The notes beneath the pieces are model-generated. The model did not search any database and was not told where the DNA came from. It saw only the letters and a list, made by a program, of their open reading frames with translations. Both the position numbers and the translations under genes were made by a program. Below, one piece after another: positions 16,742 through 24,418 of a stretch of DNA of 64,000 nucleotides; the stretch's first letter is position 1; each line of letters opens with the position of its first letter. This DNA is from Scatosoma sp045127595 (GTDB lineage: Bacteria; Bacillota; Clostridia; Christensenellales; Borkfalkiaceae). Where the stretch lies: assembly GCA_045127595.1 (NCBI GenBank), contig JBGVQS010000013.1, positions 1-64,000 on the forward strand, in the 5' to 3' direction.

Positions 16742-16770
16742 TTGACTTAATCTAATAGAAGTGTTACAAT
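16742..16770 (+). promoter_or_regulatory. Promoter of the surface nuclease gene
   Basis: TTGACT (16742-16747), 17 bp, TACAAT (16765-16770), with GTGT before the -10. The start codon is 35 bp downstream. Confidence 0.82.
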
Positions 16771-16805
16771 GATTTTGAACGAATACCAAGGAAGATTTTA
16801 CAAAT

Positions 16806-18203
16806 ATGAACAAAGTAAAGAAATTATCCTTATTTCTTGCGGCGGCGATTGCAGTTTTCATGCCTGCATTCTCTTTCCAAAAGACGGAAAAAACCGTTTA
16901 TGCAGCGGAAATCAAAACGACCGCAACGGGCTATGACAGCGCAGACGACGTCGTGTATAAAACGGCGGGCGGCTATACCGTCAACTGGGGCGCACGCGGA
17001 GAAGATTGCGTATTTTTAAGCAGCAGAGCCGTTTCCTTTTATACAGGAAATTACACCTACGCTACCCTTTCCAAAAACAAGGGCGGTTCGTCGCAATCCA
17101 ACGCGCCGAGCAGCGCTTTATACTCCGCTTTAAAAAATATGATGATTGCGAAGCATAAAACGCAAACGAGTTACGGCGCTACGCGCGATATGTACAAATA
17201 CACCGATTGCGTAAGCAATAATTACAGCCAAATTTCTTCTTTTTATTCAGGAATAACCTTATCGGGAACTTGGGATAGCGGTAAAACTTGGAACAGAGAA
17301 CACACTTGGCCGAACAGTAAAGGCTTAGGCGGCAACGACGAGAACGATATTATGATGCTCCGTCCGACGTCTGTAAAAGAAAACAGCTCCCGCGGAAATA
17401 CGGCATACGGACAAAGCGGCTCCTATTACGATCCAGGCGAAAGCGTGCGCGGCGACTGTGCGAGAATTGTTTTATACGTGTACGTGCGCTGGGGCAACAC
17501 TTCAAACATGTGGGGCACAAGCGGCGTTATGGAAAATTTGAACGTCCTTCTTAAATGGATGGAAGAAGACCCCGTCGATACTTGGGAAATGGGCAGAAAC
17601 GACTCGGTACAATCCATCACGGGCACGAGAAACGTTTTCGTTGATTACCCCGAATACGCTTGGTTGCTCTTTGGAAAAGCCATCCCCGAAAATATGTCTA
17701 CCCCGTCGGGAATCGCAAACGACCAACAAGTGGTAACTCCTCCTGAAAATTCTTCAAGCTCGTCGGAAGTAGTAACTCCTCCTGAAAATTCTTCAAGCTC
17801 GCCAGAAGTAGTTATTCCCCCTGTGGTTACTCCCCCCGAAAATTCTTCCAGCTCGTCGGAAGTAGTTACTCCCCCCGAAAATTCTTCCAGCTCGTCGGAG
17901 ATAGAAACTCCCCCTGCGACCTCAGGCGGTCATACGCACACTTTCGGAGAATGGTTCACAACGAAAGAACCAACGGAAACGGAAGACGGCTATGAAATGC
18001 GCGTATGCTCGGCTTGTCAATCGATAGAAATCAAACCGATTCCTGCGACAGGTACGGGAAACCCTGACAGCGTACCGAGCGATACTATAATCGATCCGTC
18101 CGCAAGCAACGTTGCATCAAGCTGCGGCGCAAGCATCACCGCTCCGTTCGTTGGCATATTCTTAATGACGGCGCTTGGCTTTATCACTTTAAAACGGAAA
18201 TAA
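16806..18203 (+). CDS. Secreted, surface-anchored endonuclease I-family nuclease
   Basis: A 465-residue exported protein. A signal peptide occupies residues 1-33 (cleavage near VYAAE). The nuclease domain (about 40-300) carries NREHTWPNSK (163-172), the beta-beta-alpha metal catalytic motif of EndA/NucM-type endonuclease I, and MMLRPTS in place of the usual NLRP segment. A low-complexity stalk of repeated TPPENSSSSSE units (about 309-375) follows. Next comes a small module with HTHTFGEW and CSACQS, which recurs in surface proteins of gut Clostridia, then a C-terminal hydrophobic helix with a basic end (FITLKRK). No LPXTG is seen. The likely role is degrading extracellular DNA for nutrients or DNA uptake. 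Confidence 0.88.
   Translation: MNKVKKLSLFLAAAIAVFMPAFSFQKTEKTVYAAEIKTTATGYDSADDVVYKTAGGYTVNWGARGEDCVFLSSRAVSFYTGNYTYATLSKNKGGSSQSNAPSSALYSALKNMMIAKHKTQTSYGATRDMYKYTDCVSNNYSQISSFYSGITLSGTWDSGKTWNREHTWPNSKGLGGNDENDIMMLRPTSVKENSSRGNTAYGQSGSYYDPGESVRGDCARIVLYVYVRWGNTSNMWGTSGVMENLNVLLKWMEEDPVDTWEMGRNDSVQSITGTRNVFVDYPEYAWLLFGKAIPENMSTPSGIANDQQVVTPPENSSSSSEVVTPPENSSSSPEVVIPPVVTPPENSSSSSEVVTPPENSSSSSEIETPPATSGGHTHTFGEWFTTKEPTETEDGYEMRVCSACQSIEIKPIPATGTGNPDSVPSDTIIDPSASNVASSCGASITAPFVGIFLMTALGFITLKRK
17730..17915 (+). repeat. Tandem repeats encoding the Pro/Ser stalk of the nuclease
   Basis: Four imperfect copies of a roughly 39-bp unit encode V-V-T-P-P-E-N-S-S-S-S-S-E. One short variant (V-I-P-P) interrupts the array. 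The second pair differs from the first at synonymous sites (cctcct versus cccccc), which suggests pairwise duplication. Confidence 0.85.
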
Positions 18204-18216
18204 TAGATACGTACGT

Positions 18217-18255
18217 TAAAACTCCTGCGGAAAATTCCGCAGGAGTTTTCTTTTT
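18217..18255 (+). terminator. Terminator of the nuclease gene, probably shared with the convergent esterase gene
   Basis: AAACTCCTGCGG and CCGCAGGAGTTT arms around AAAATT, followed by TTCTTTTT. The facing esterase gene ends within it. Confidence 0.9.
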
Positions 18256-19087
18256 AAAATTTTTCAGTTACGTACATATGGAAGAATTCCGCACATTCAT
18301 CCACCCATTTTTTCGCTTTTTGCAAGCCAACGTGGGGGGCGTTATTTTCCAAATTCGCCGTGGAAAACCCGTGCACGCCCGTAGGATACATATGCAATTC
18401 GTAAGGAATCGAATACTTGTCCAAAGCAAATGCATATTTTAAAGCGTTGCTCGCAGGGACAACCTGGTCGTCCGTTGTCGCCCAAATAAATGCAGGCGGC
18501 GTATCTTTCGTAACCGCTTCATTTAGATTGAGCGTTTTTAACAGCTCCGTTTTTTCCTCTTCGGAATATCCTGCCAACAAATTGATATATGAACCTTGGT
18601 GTCCGTTATTTTTCGTAATAACGGGATACGAAAGTCCCACTGCCGTGGGTTTGCAGTCGAGCATTTGCCCAACTCGTTCGGAAATGGAAGGGTATTCAAC
18701 GGCAAGATTCGCCGTCAAATGTCCGCCTGCCGAGAACCCAACAACAAAGACTTCGTCTTTATTTACGCCGTACTCTTCCGCGTGTTTCTTTACGTAATCC
18801 ACCGCCGCCGCAAGCTCGAAAAGCTGATCGGGATAGCGTCCGTTCGGCGCAACCGTATAGGTCAAAATAAACGTTTGAAAACCGCGAGCCAAAAAGGCTG
18901 TTGCTACCGTTTCCCCTTCTCTCTTGCTGACCATACCATAGCCGCCGCCAGGCACAACAATCAGCGCAGGACGTTTCCAACCGATCGTATTTTCCCCGTC
19001 CCAAGGATAATCGATTGTAAGACAGTCCAAAGTACCGTTTTGTAAAAAGCCGTATTCATTTTTCAAAAAAATTCTTTCGCTTTTCAT
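18254..19087 (-). CDS. Alpha/beta-hydrolase esterase (BD-FAE/acetyl-xylan-esterase-like)
   Basis: A 277-residue cytoplasmic esterase. The oxyanion segment VVPGGGYG (about 43-50), nucleophile elbow GFSAGGH (about 118-124), acid in TTDDQVVP and histidine in GVHGFS form a complete catalytic arrangement of the BD-FAE/Aes-like group. These enzymes commonly remove acetyl or other acyl groups from carbohydrates or small molecules. The start codon overlaps the lysC stop (ATGA), so the gene is the last of the cdaA-micro-cdaR-lysC-esterase unit. There is no signal peptide. The natural substrate is unknown. Confidence 0.82.
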   Translation of the reverse strand: MKSERIFLKNEYGFLQNGTLDCLTIDYPWDGENTIGWKRPALIVVPGGGYGMVSKREGETVATAFLARGFQTFILTYTVAPNGRYPDQLFELAAAVDYVKKHAEEYGVNKDEVFVVGFSAGGHLTANLAVEYPSISERVGQMLDCKPTAVGLSYPVITKNNGHQGSYINLLAGYSEEEKTELLKTLNLNEAVTKDTPPAFIWATTDDQVVPASNALKYAFALDKYSIPYELHMYPTGVHGFSTANLENNAPHVGLQKAKKWVDECAEFFHMYVTEKF

Positions 19088-20418
19088 TCTGTTTTCTCCT
19101 TAAAAAATTCCGCATAAATCGCTTTAATACACTCGGCGCAATCTTTGCCTTCCACGCCGACGATAATATTTAACTCGCTTGAACCTTGATCAATCATATT
19201 CACGTTCACGCCCGCGTCCGAAAGCGCCTTAAAAAGTCTTGCGGAAGTACCGACGTTTTTCGCCATACCGTGCCCTACCGTCGCCACCAAAGCAATATCT
19301 TCGTGCACGTACATTTTATCGGGATTAACCGCCTTTTCCATTTCATCTAAAAGGGTATTTAAAATGCCGTTCTTTAAGTATTCGTTATCGATAACAAGGG
19401 ACATGGTATCGATTCCCGACGGCAAATGCTCAAAGGAAATCCCATGCTTTCCGATCACGGCAAGCACCTTTTGCACGAACCCGATTTCCGCGTTCATCAA
19501 GGATTTTTCCAACGTAATCGCCGTAAAGCCTTTCTTGCCAGCAACCCCCGTAACAACGTTACCGTCCGTCTTACGCATAAAGGTTTTGACAATGTACGTA
19601 CCTGCGTCGTCGGGGCGGAAAGTGTTGCAAATACGAATGGGGATCCCTGCGCTGCGCACGGGAAAAATCGATTCGCTATGTAAAACGTTCGCGCCCATAT
19701 ACGAAAGCTCGCGAAGTTCTTGATAACTAAGTTCGGGAATGAGCTGCGGCGCGTCTACAATTCTTGGATCGCAAGCGTAAAAGCCGCTGACGTCCGTCCA
19801 GTTTTCATACAAAGCCGCCTTTACTGAGCGTGCCACAATCGAGCCGGAAATATCTCCGCCGCCGCGGGAAAAGGTCTTTACTTTCCCGTCCGCGCCAAGC
19901 CCGTAAAAACCGGGGATTACCGCTCTTTCATACTTAGAAAGCACTTGTTTCCCAAGCGCAAACGTTTCTTCCGACAAAGTACCATCTTCGTTAAACCGAA
20001 CGAATTCCGTCGCGTCTACGAACGGCACGTTTAATACCGCCGACATAATATGCGCGGCAAGAAATTCTCCGCGAGAAGCACAATAGTCCCGTCCCGCACC
20101 GTTTAAAATTTCTTTTTCCGCTTCGTCTAAGCTTTCCGTTATGTTTAAATTTTTGCCGATTTCCTTTTCAATGTTTGTAAATCTTGCGCGGATTTTTCCG
20201 TACGTTTCTTGAAAGAGTGCAAGCTTGCCTTCTTCCACAGCGTCCGAACATTGATAGAGTAAATCAGTTACCTTAATATCTCCGCTGTAACGTTTTCCAG
20301 GCGCGGAAACAACGACGTAGCGGCGCTCTTCGTCCGCTTTGATGATTTTTGCAGCGGCTAAAATAATATTCCCGTCCGCCATGGACGTTCCGCCGAATTT
20401 ACATACCTTTATGCCCAT
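19084..20418 (-). CDS. lysC: Aspartate kinase
   Basis: Phosphorylates L-aspartate, the first step toward lysine, diaminopimelate, threonine and methionine. The 444-residue protein starts with KVCKFGGTSMADG (the kinase KFGGTS motif) and has SRGGGDISGS and WTDVSGFYACDPRIV in the catalytic domain. Two C-terminal ACT domains (about 300-440; FTAITLEKSLMN and VNVNMIDQGSSELNI) should give allosteric control by lysine and/or threonine. Subclass ThrA-like monofunctional kinase is likely from length. The ATG follows AAGGAG. No lysine riboswitch lies in front; it seems to be read from the cdaA promoter. Confidence 0.93.
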   Translation of the reverse strand: MGIKVCKFGGTSMADGNIILAAAKIIKADEERRYVVVSAPGKRYSGDIKVTDLLYQCSDAVEEGKLALFQETYGKIRARFTNIEKEIGKNLNITESLDEAEKEILNGAGRDYCASRGEFLAAHIMSAVLNVPFVDATEFVRFNEDGTLSEETFALGKQVLSKYERAVIPGFYGLGADGKVKTFSRGGGDISGSIVARSVKAALYENWTDVSGFYACDPRIVDAPQLIPELSYQELRELSYMGANVLHSESIFPVRSAGIPIRICNTFRPDDAGTYIVKTFMRKTDGNVVTGVAGKKGFTAITLEKSLMNAEIGFVQKVLAVIGKHGISFEHLPSGIDTMSLVIDNEYLKNGILNTLLDEMEKAVNPDKMYVHEDIALVATVGHGMAKNVGTSARLFKALSDAGVNVNMIDQGSSELNIIVGVEGKDCAECIKAIYAEFFKEKTE

Positions 20419-20464
20419 ACAACTCCTTCAACTTCGCTCAGGCTTCTTTCAAGTTCCCCTAAAA

Positions 20465-20566
20465 TCAACCTACGTTCAAAACAACTACGATAAACGTAGC
20501 CAGCAAAAGCGTAATAAGCTTGATCCAGAATTTAGAAACGAATACGTTTTTTAAAAATTTTTTCAT
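20465..20566 (-). CDS. 33-residue single-helix protein at the cdaR position (micro-CdaR)
   Basis: A small gene just after cdaA: the AAAGGAGA ribosome site lies in the last codons of cdaA and the ATG is 3 nt past the cdaA stop. The product begins MKKFLKNVFVSKFWIKLI and continues with one hydrophobic helix (LITLLLATFIVVVLNVG), ending in TGA. CdaR (YbbR), the membrane regulator normally encoded after cdaA, starts with just such a basic segment and helix, followed by extracellular YbbR domains. Those are absent, and lysC begins 46 bp later. It may be a reduced CdaR that contacts CdaA in the membrane, or a remnant kept for coupling. Expression is supported only by its ribosome site and position. 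Confidence 0.72.
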   Translation of the reverse strand: MKKFLKNVFVSKFWIKLITLLLATFIVVVLNVG

Positions 20567-20569
20567 AGC

Positions 20570-21448
20570 TTATCTCCTTTGGGTTTTCTTATCCGTTAAA
20601 GGCATTTCTTGCCAATAATAATCCTTCAATGCGTCGAGCAGCATATCGTAATCGGCATACCGCGTTACGCTGCCCTGTTTCACAATCGAAATGATCCCCG
20701 TTTCTTCGGAAACGACAAGGGAGATTACGTTCGCCGCTTCGGTAATCCCGATTGCCGCACGATGACGAGTACCGTATTCCTTCGGATAGCTCGTTTTTTG
20801 CGTCAAGGGTAAGAAACAACCCGCCGCCTGAATTTTATGTCCGTGAATGACCATAGCACCGTCGTGCAAGGGCGCTTTCGGGAAGAATACCCCCTCGATC
20901 AGCTGCGTGGAAATTTCCGCGTCCAAGGTAACGCCGCTTTGTAAAACCTGCTTCGGCAAACGGCCTTGCGAAAGAACAATCAGCGCGCCCACGTTATTTT
21001 TCGACATGTTTTGCAGGCTTTTGATGATATTATTGATACAGCGCTCCGTTTCCGCTTGGGATCTGGTTTCCGTATGCCCCGTTACCCCTGCGTTCGGCGT
21101 ACTCCGTTTTTCCGAATGAATATCCCAAAGACTCTTTTTCAGTTCCACGCTGAACAAAATCAGCATCACCGCAGACACCAAAATAATGTAGAACAAATAA
21201 AAGGATTGCGTCATCAAGGTCGAATCGAATACGTGCAAACCGCCGCCGACAATCAACACGATCCAATACACGATCATCAATTTTGTCGCTTCGTTTTCAC
21301 GCAAAATCTTCGACACAAAAAATACCAGCGCGAAAAAGAACAAAATTTCGATACCGTAAATCAATTCGAAATTCTTAAAAAATTCAATCACGCCGTCTTT
21401 AAACGCTTTCGCCGAGTCCATTGTAAAAGCCAAAAGCCATGCTTTCAT
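20570..21448 (-). CDS. cdaA: Diadenylate cyclase CdaA (c-di-AMP synthase)
   Basis: Makes c-di-AMP from two ATP at the membrane; the messenger controls potassium and osmolyte uptake and cell-wall homeostasis. The 292-residue protein has three N-terminal transmembrane helices (about 30-115) and a DAC domain with the catalytic LHDGAMVI and GTRHRAAIG motifs. A linker of about 25 residues before the DAC domain (around TPNAGVTGHTETRSQ) seems longer than usual. The ATG follows AAGGAG. In most Bacillota cdaR and glmM follow; here a 33-residue gene, lysC and an esterase follow instead. A -10-like TATAAT pair lies near 21530-21550, but no good -35 is visible. Confidence 0.94.
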   Translation of the reverse strand: MKAWLLAFTMDSAKAFKDGVIEFFKNFELIYGIEILFFFALVFFVSKILRENEATKLMIVYWIVLIVGGGLHVFDSTLMTQSFYLFYIILVSAVMLILFSVELKKSLWDIHSEKRSTPNAGVTGHTETRSQAETERCINNIIKSLQNMSKNNVGALIVLSQGRLPKQVLQSGVTLDAEISTQLIEGVFFPKAPLHDGAMVIHGHKIQAAGCFLPLTQKTSYPKEYGTRHRAAIGITEAANVISLVVSEETGIISIVKQGSVTRYADYDMLLDALKDYYWQEMPLTDKKTQRR

Positions 21449-21463
21449 CGTTATCTCCTTTTT

Positions 21464-21479
21464 CCGCTTTCACAAGCGG
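21464..21479 (-). promoter_or_regulatory. Hairpin abutting the cdaA ribosome site
   Basis: CCGCTT and AAGCGG arms close a GTGA tetraloop in the RNA, only a few bases before the AAGGAG of cdaA. It could modulate translation start; no known riboswitch is recognised. Confidence 0.4.
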
Positions 21480-21601
21480 GATAAATCGATTTAGTAAAAT
21501 TTATAAGCACTCTATTTATGATAAAAACCATTATACTATTATTATATAAGATTCTTTTTGAAAAATAAAGCTTTTTTCCTCTTTTTTCCGCTTTTTTTTG
21601 T

Positions 21602-22597
21602 TTATATTGTGAAAAATAACTGCGCCGTTACCTTTTTGAGCGCCGCTTGCGGGGTCATTTCCCCGCATTTGATCCCGCTAATCGCTTCGTATACGTCCGT
21701 ATACAACTGTCGCAGTTCGTTCAAGGGGAATTTTGCCGCCTGTTCGCGGTTTTTCTTCACTGCGTATTCCTTTAATCCAAGCGCCATAGCCGCTTCTTTA
21801 TCGCTTCCCCGACAAAGCCGCACGTCGTATAATCCCTTGAAATAGGACGCGAGCGACGAGAGCAACGACGTTTCATTGAAACCGCGCGTCGACAAATCGT
21901 TTAAAATGGTAATGAACGCCGAATAATTTTTCCGCGCAAGCGCGTTGGCAAGCTCGTAAATCTTATACTCCGCGTCGGGATAAACAAGCTCGTCAACGAT
22001 CTCGTCCGTCAACCGTTCCGCACCAGTAGCCGCGCAGTAGGTCAAGAGTTTTTCCGTTTCCGCGCTAATTCTGGACATATCGTACACGCAAGCCGTAGCA
22101 ATCTTTCCGCAAGTAACGCCGTCCGCATATACCCCTGCACGTTTACAGGTAACGTAAATCCATTTTTTAATGGTTTCCTCATCCGCTTTCCCGCAATCTA
22201 CAAATGTAACGTTTTCCTTTTTCGCAAGCACCGCGCTGCCTATCTTGCCCTTTCCAACGTTGGTAATAATTAAAATACTTTCCGTCGGCGGATTTGCAAA
22301 CAAGTCCTTTAAATAATGCTCAAATTCCCTTTCCGTGGGATAAAATTCCGTTACGCGAACAACCCGTTTTTGACTCATAAAAGGAAAACAGTTCCATGCA
22401 TCGGAAAGCGTTTTTATCTTTTCCCCCTTTAAGGAAGCACCGTCGTAGGAAACGTAGTCCAAGGTTTTATCCTGTAAAAAACGGCTTTTTAGAAGTTCTT
22501 CTCCTCGTTCGCGAAAGTACCCTTCTTCCCCCTCGAAAAGATAAATAGGGCGAGCGCCGTTTTCATCCGTAAATTTCTTTAATTCAACGTATTTCAA
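21602..22597 (-). CDS. holA: DNA polymerase III delta subunit
   Basis: The clamp-loader subunit that opens the beta clamp. The 331-residue protein has the HolA N-terminal pattern IYLFEGEEGYFRERG, the DAWNCFPFMSQKRVVRV segment, and a C-terminal collar domain with ALARKNYSAFITILNDL. The most likely start is a TTG at 22597 after AAGGAGG; no in-frame ATG is better placed. The gene has its own promoter. In many Clostridia comEC lies just upstream of holA, and that order is kept here. Region 21480-21601 downstream holds only AT-rich cdaA leader sequence. Confidence 0.9.
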   Translation of the reverse strand: MKYVELKKFTDENGARPIYLFEGEEGYFRERGEELLKSRFLQDKTLDYVSYDGASLKGEKIKTLSDAWNCFPFMSQKRVVRVTEFYPTEREFEHYLKDLFANPPTESILIITNVGKGKIGSAVLAKKENVTFVDCGKADEETIKKWIYVTCKRAGVYADGVTCGKIATACVYDMSRISAETEKLLTYCAATGAERLTDEIVDELVYPDAEYKIYELANALARKNYSAFITILNDLSTRGFNETSLLSSLASYFKGLYDVRLCRGSDKEAAMALGLKEYAVKKNREQAAKFPLNELRQLYTDVYEAISGIKCGEMTPQAALKKVTAQLFFTI

Positions 22598-22623
22598 GCC
22601 CTTGCCCTCCTTATATCTTTATT

Positions 22624-22652
22624 ATTATAACACACCGCTTTAAAAAAAGCAA
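22624..22652 (-). promoter_or_regulatory. Promoter of holA
   Basis: TTGCTT (22647-22652), 17 bp, TATAAT (22624-22629) on the minus strand, with GTGTGT before the -10, 26 bp upstream of the holA start. Confidence 0.82.
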
Positions 22653-22716
22653 GAAAATACAAAAAAACTCTTTTTTTGTTCCGTATAAATTTATCTACGC
22701 AAAAAACCTCGCCCTT

Positions 22717-24411
22717 TTATACGTTCAACGCGTACATGGTTACTGCAAATCCAAAAATAAGCGTCCATTTTGCCGCGCTTTTCCACCGCGGAGAAAGATT
22801 CCATTTATCTGAAAAGAAAGTAAGCCAAAGGTAAAATAGAAAAATGGGAATAATCGAAAGCTTGATCCCCGTAAGACAAAAGGAAGAAAAATCAAATGCA
22901 TAAAAAAGCAGCAACACCGCCGCCCAAACGACGTTTGGAATATATAAGATAACGCCGCTGACGGCTATTGGCAAAATGCTCGCAATCAAAACAAACGAAA
23001 GCAATACGCTAAACAGCGCGCCGATAAGCGGTACGAATAGGCAATTCAAAAACAGCGACCAACAGGAAATATATCCGAAATAATAGAGCAAAAGCGGCGC
23101 TGTCGTTACTTGTGCGGCAATACTTGCCGACAAAAATGCAATTGCGTTATTTTTCAATCCCCCAACAATGCTCAATGGACGGGTATCCCGTTTATGCGGC
23201 GCAACGCTTTCTTCTATCGCGCGTTCCCGTCGAGCAGATTCACTAAAACACAATACAATCGCATGGAGCTTTGCCGTCGTAAAACTCCGCAAAGGCTTTG
23301 CAAACAACGCAATCCCAAAACAAGCCGCAAAGGAAAGCTGAAACCCGACCTCGAATAACGCAACGGGTGAAAAGAGCAAAATAACGATTGCCGCCGCACC
23401 TAAGGAAGTAAGAAAATCCCCTTTAATCCCAAGCAATGAAAAAGCATAGGCAACCGAACAAATCACGCTGGCACGGACAATGGACGGAGAAAAACCGCAA
23501 ATACCGCCGTAAAGAAAGAACAACGTCGCGAGCAGTCCAAACCGCGCCCCTTTGGGCAGCTTTCGCAAAAAGGTTTTTTGAAATAGCAATAGGCAAAAGG
23601 CGTATAATGCGCCTACGTGTAACCCCGATACCGCAAAGATATGCGCAATACCGCCGCGACGGGTATTTTCCAAGAGCCCTTCGTCCATACCTGAAGTATC
23701 CCCTGTCAACACCGCCATCGTAACCGCCGCCGTATCGTCGTCCATGCCTGCATACACAACCCTTTCAATACGGTTGCGAAGCTCGTGAAAGAGCTGAAAA
23801 TCATGCCCCGTAACCTCGCAGGCTTTTACTCCGCGCGCAAAATACCGCACGTTGTTGGAAATCTCGCTTGCGCGAAAGCCGTATTCTCCAAAAGGAGCAG
23901 TATTCTTTTCTATCGCGGCGACGAGCAAAAGATTGTCGGAAAGTTGAATTTTTATATCAAATGTGTGGGGCAGGTACGCGTTGAGTTTCCCTTGTACCCT
24001 TTCACCGTCGATATATACGTCGTCTAAAAGCACTCGAACGGAAGTATCATATTCCGCTTTTTCCACGACTCTGCCAACGACGGCACTTTCCCCATAATCG
24101 AACGCTTCGTTATAGGTATAGGCGGTAAATTGCAATCTTGAAACGCCTAGACCTACGAAAAACGCAAGCAAAAGCCCTGCCACCGCTACGGCGCGCGTAT
24201 AACAATCGGCTTTGTTTTTGCAAAAGAAAAAAGGAAACACGACAACGGGCAAAAGCGCCAAAAGCCAAGTGTTAGAAAATCCTTTCAACAAAGTCGCATA
24301 CGTAAACACGATCCCTGCGCAAAGAAAGAGCGCGATAAACAGGATCGGACGAAAGTTGAAAAGCTTTTCCGACTTTATATTATATTCTTTTACCCGATTA
24401 TCCTTGTGCAT
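22717..24411 (-). CDS. comEC: ComEC/Rec2-family DNA-uptake channel protein, without metallo-beta-lactamase domain
   Basis: A polytopic membrane protein of 564 residues thought to carry single-stranded DNA across the membrane in natural transformation. An N-terminal DUF4131/OB-like part (about 60-185) is followed by the competence domain with IAHIFAVSGLHVG, the family signature, and about ten hydrophobic helices. Longer family members end in a metallo-beta-lactamase domain, which is missing here. The start lies 7 nt past the helicase stop with no clear ribosome site, so translation is probably coupled. Its last codons contain a copy of the dispersed 15-nt motif. Other competence genes are not in the window. 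Confidence 0.88.
   Translation of the reverse strand: MHKDNRVKEYNIKSEKLFNFRPILFIALFLCAGIVFTYATLLKGFSNTWLLALLPVVVFPFFFCKNKADCYTRAVAVAGLLLAFFVGLGVSRLQFTAYTYNEAFDYGESAVVGRVVEKAEYDTSVRVLLDDVYIDGERVQGKLNAYLPHTFDIKIQLSDNLLLVAAIEKNTAPFGEYGFRASEISNNVRYFARGVKACEVTGHDFQLFHELRNRIERVVYAGMDDDTAAVTMAVLTGDTSGMDEGLLENTRRGGIAHIFAVSGLHVGALYAFCLLLFQKTFLRKLPKGARFGLLATLFFLYGGICGFSPSIVRASVICSVAYAFSLLGIKGDFLTSLGAAAIVILLFSPVALFEVGFQLSFAACFGIALFAKPLRSFTTAKLHAIVLCFSESARRERAIEESVAPHKRDTRPLSIVGGLKNNAIAFLSASIAAQVTTAPLLLYYFGYISCWSLFLNCLFVPLIGALFSVLLSFVLIASILPIAVSGVILYIPNVVWAAVLLLFYAFDFSSFCLTGIKLSIIPIFLFYLWLTFFSDKWNLSPRWKSAAKWTLIFGFAVTMYALNV
22724..22738. repeat. Dispersed 15-nt motif, copy 1
   Basis: TTCAACGCGTACATG on the plus strand. 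It lies in the last codons of comEC (encoding M-Y-A-L-N). Confidence 0.75.
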
Positions 24412-24418
24412 AATGAAT

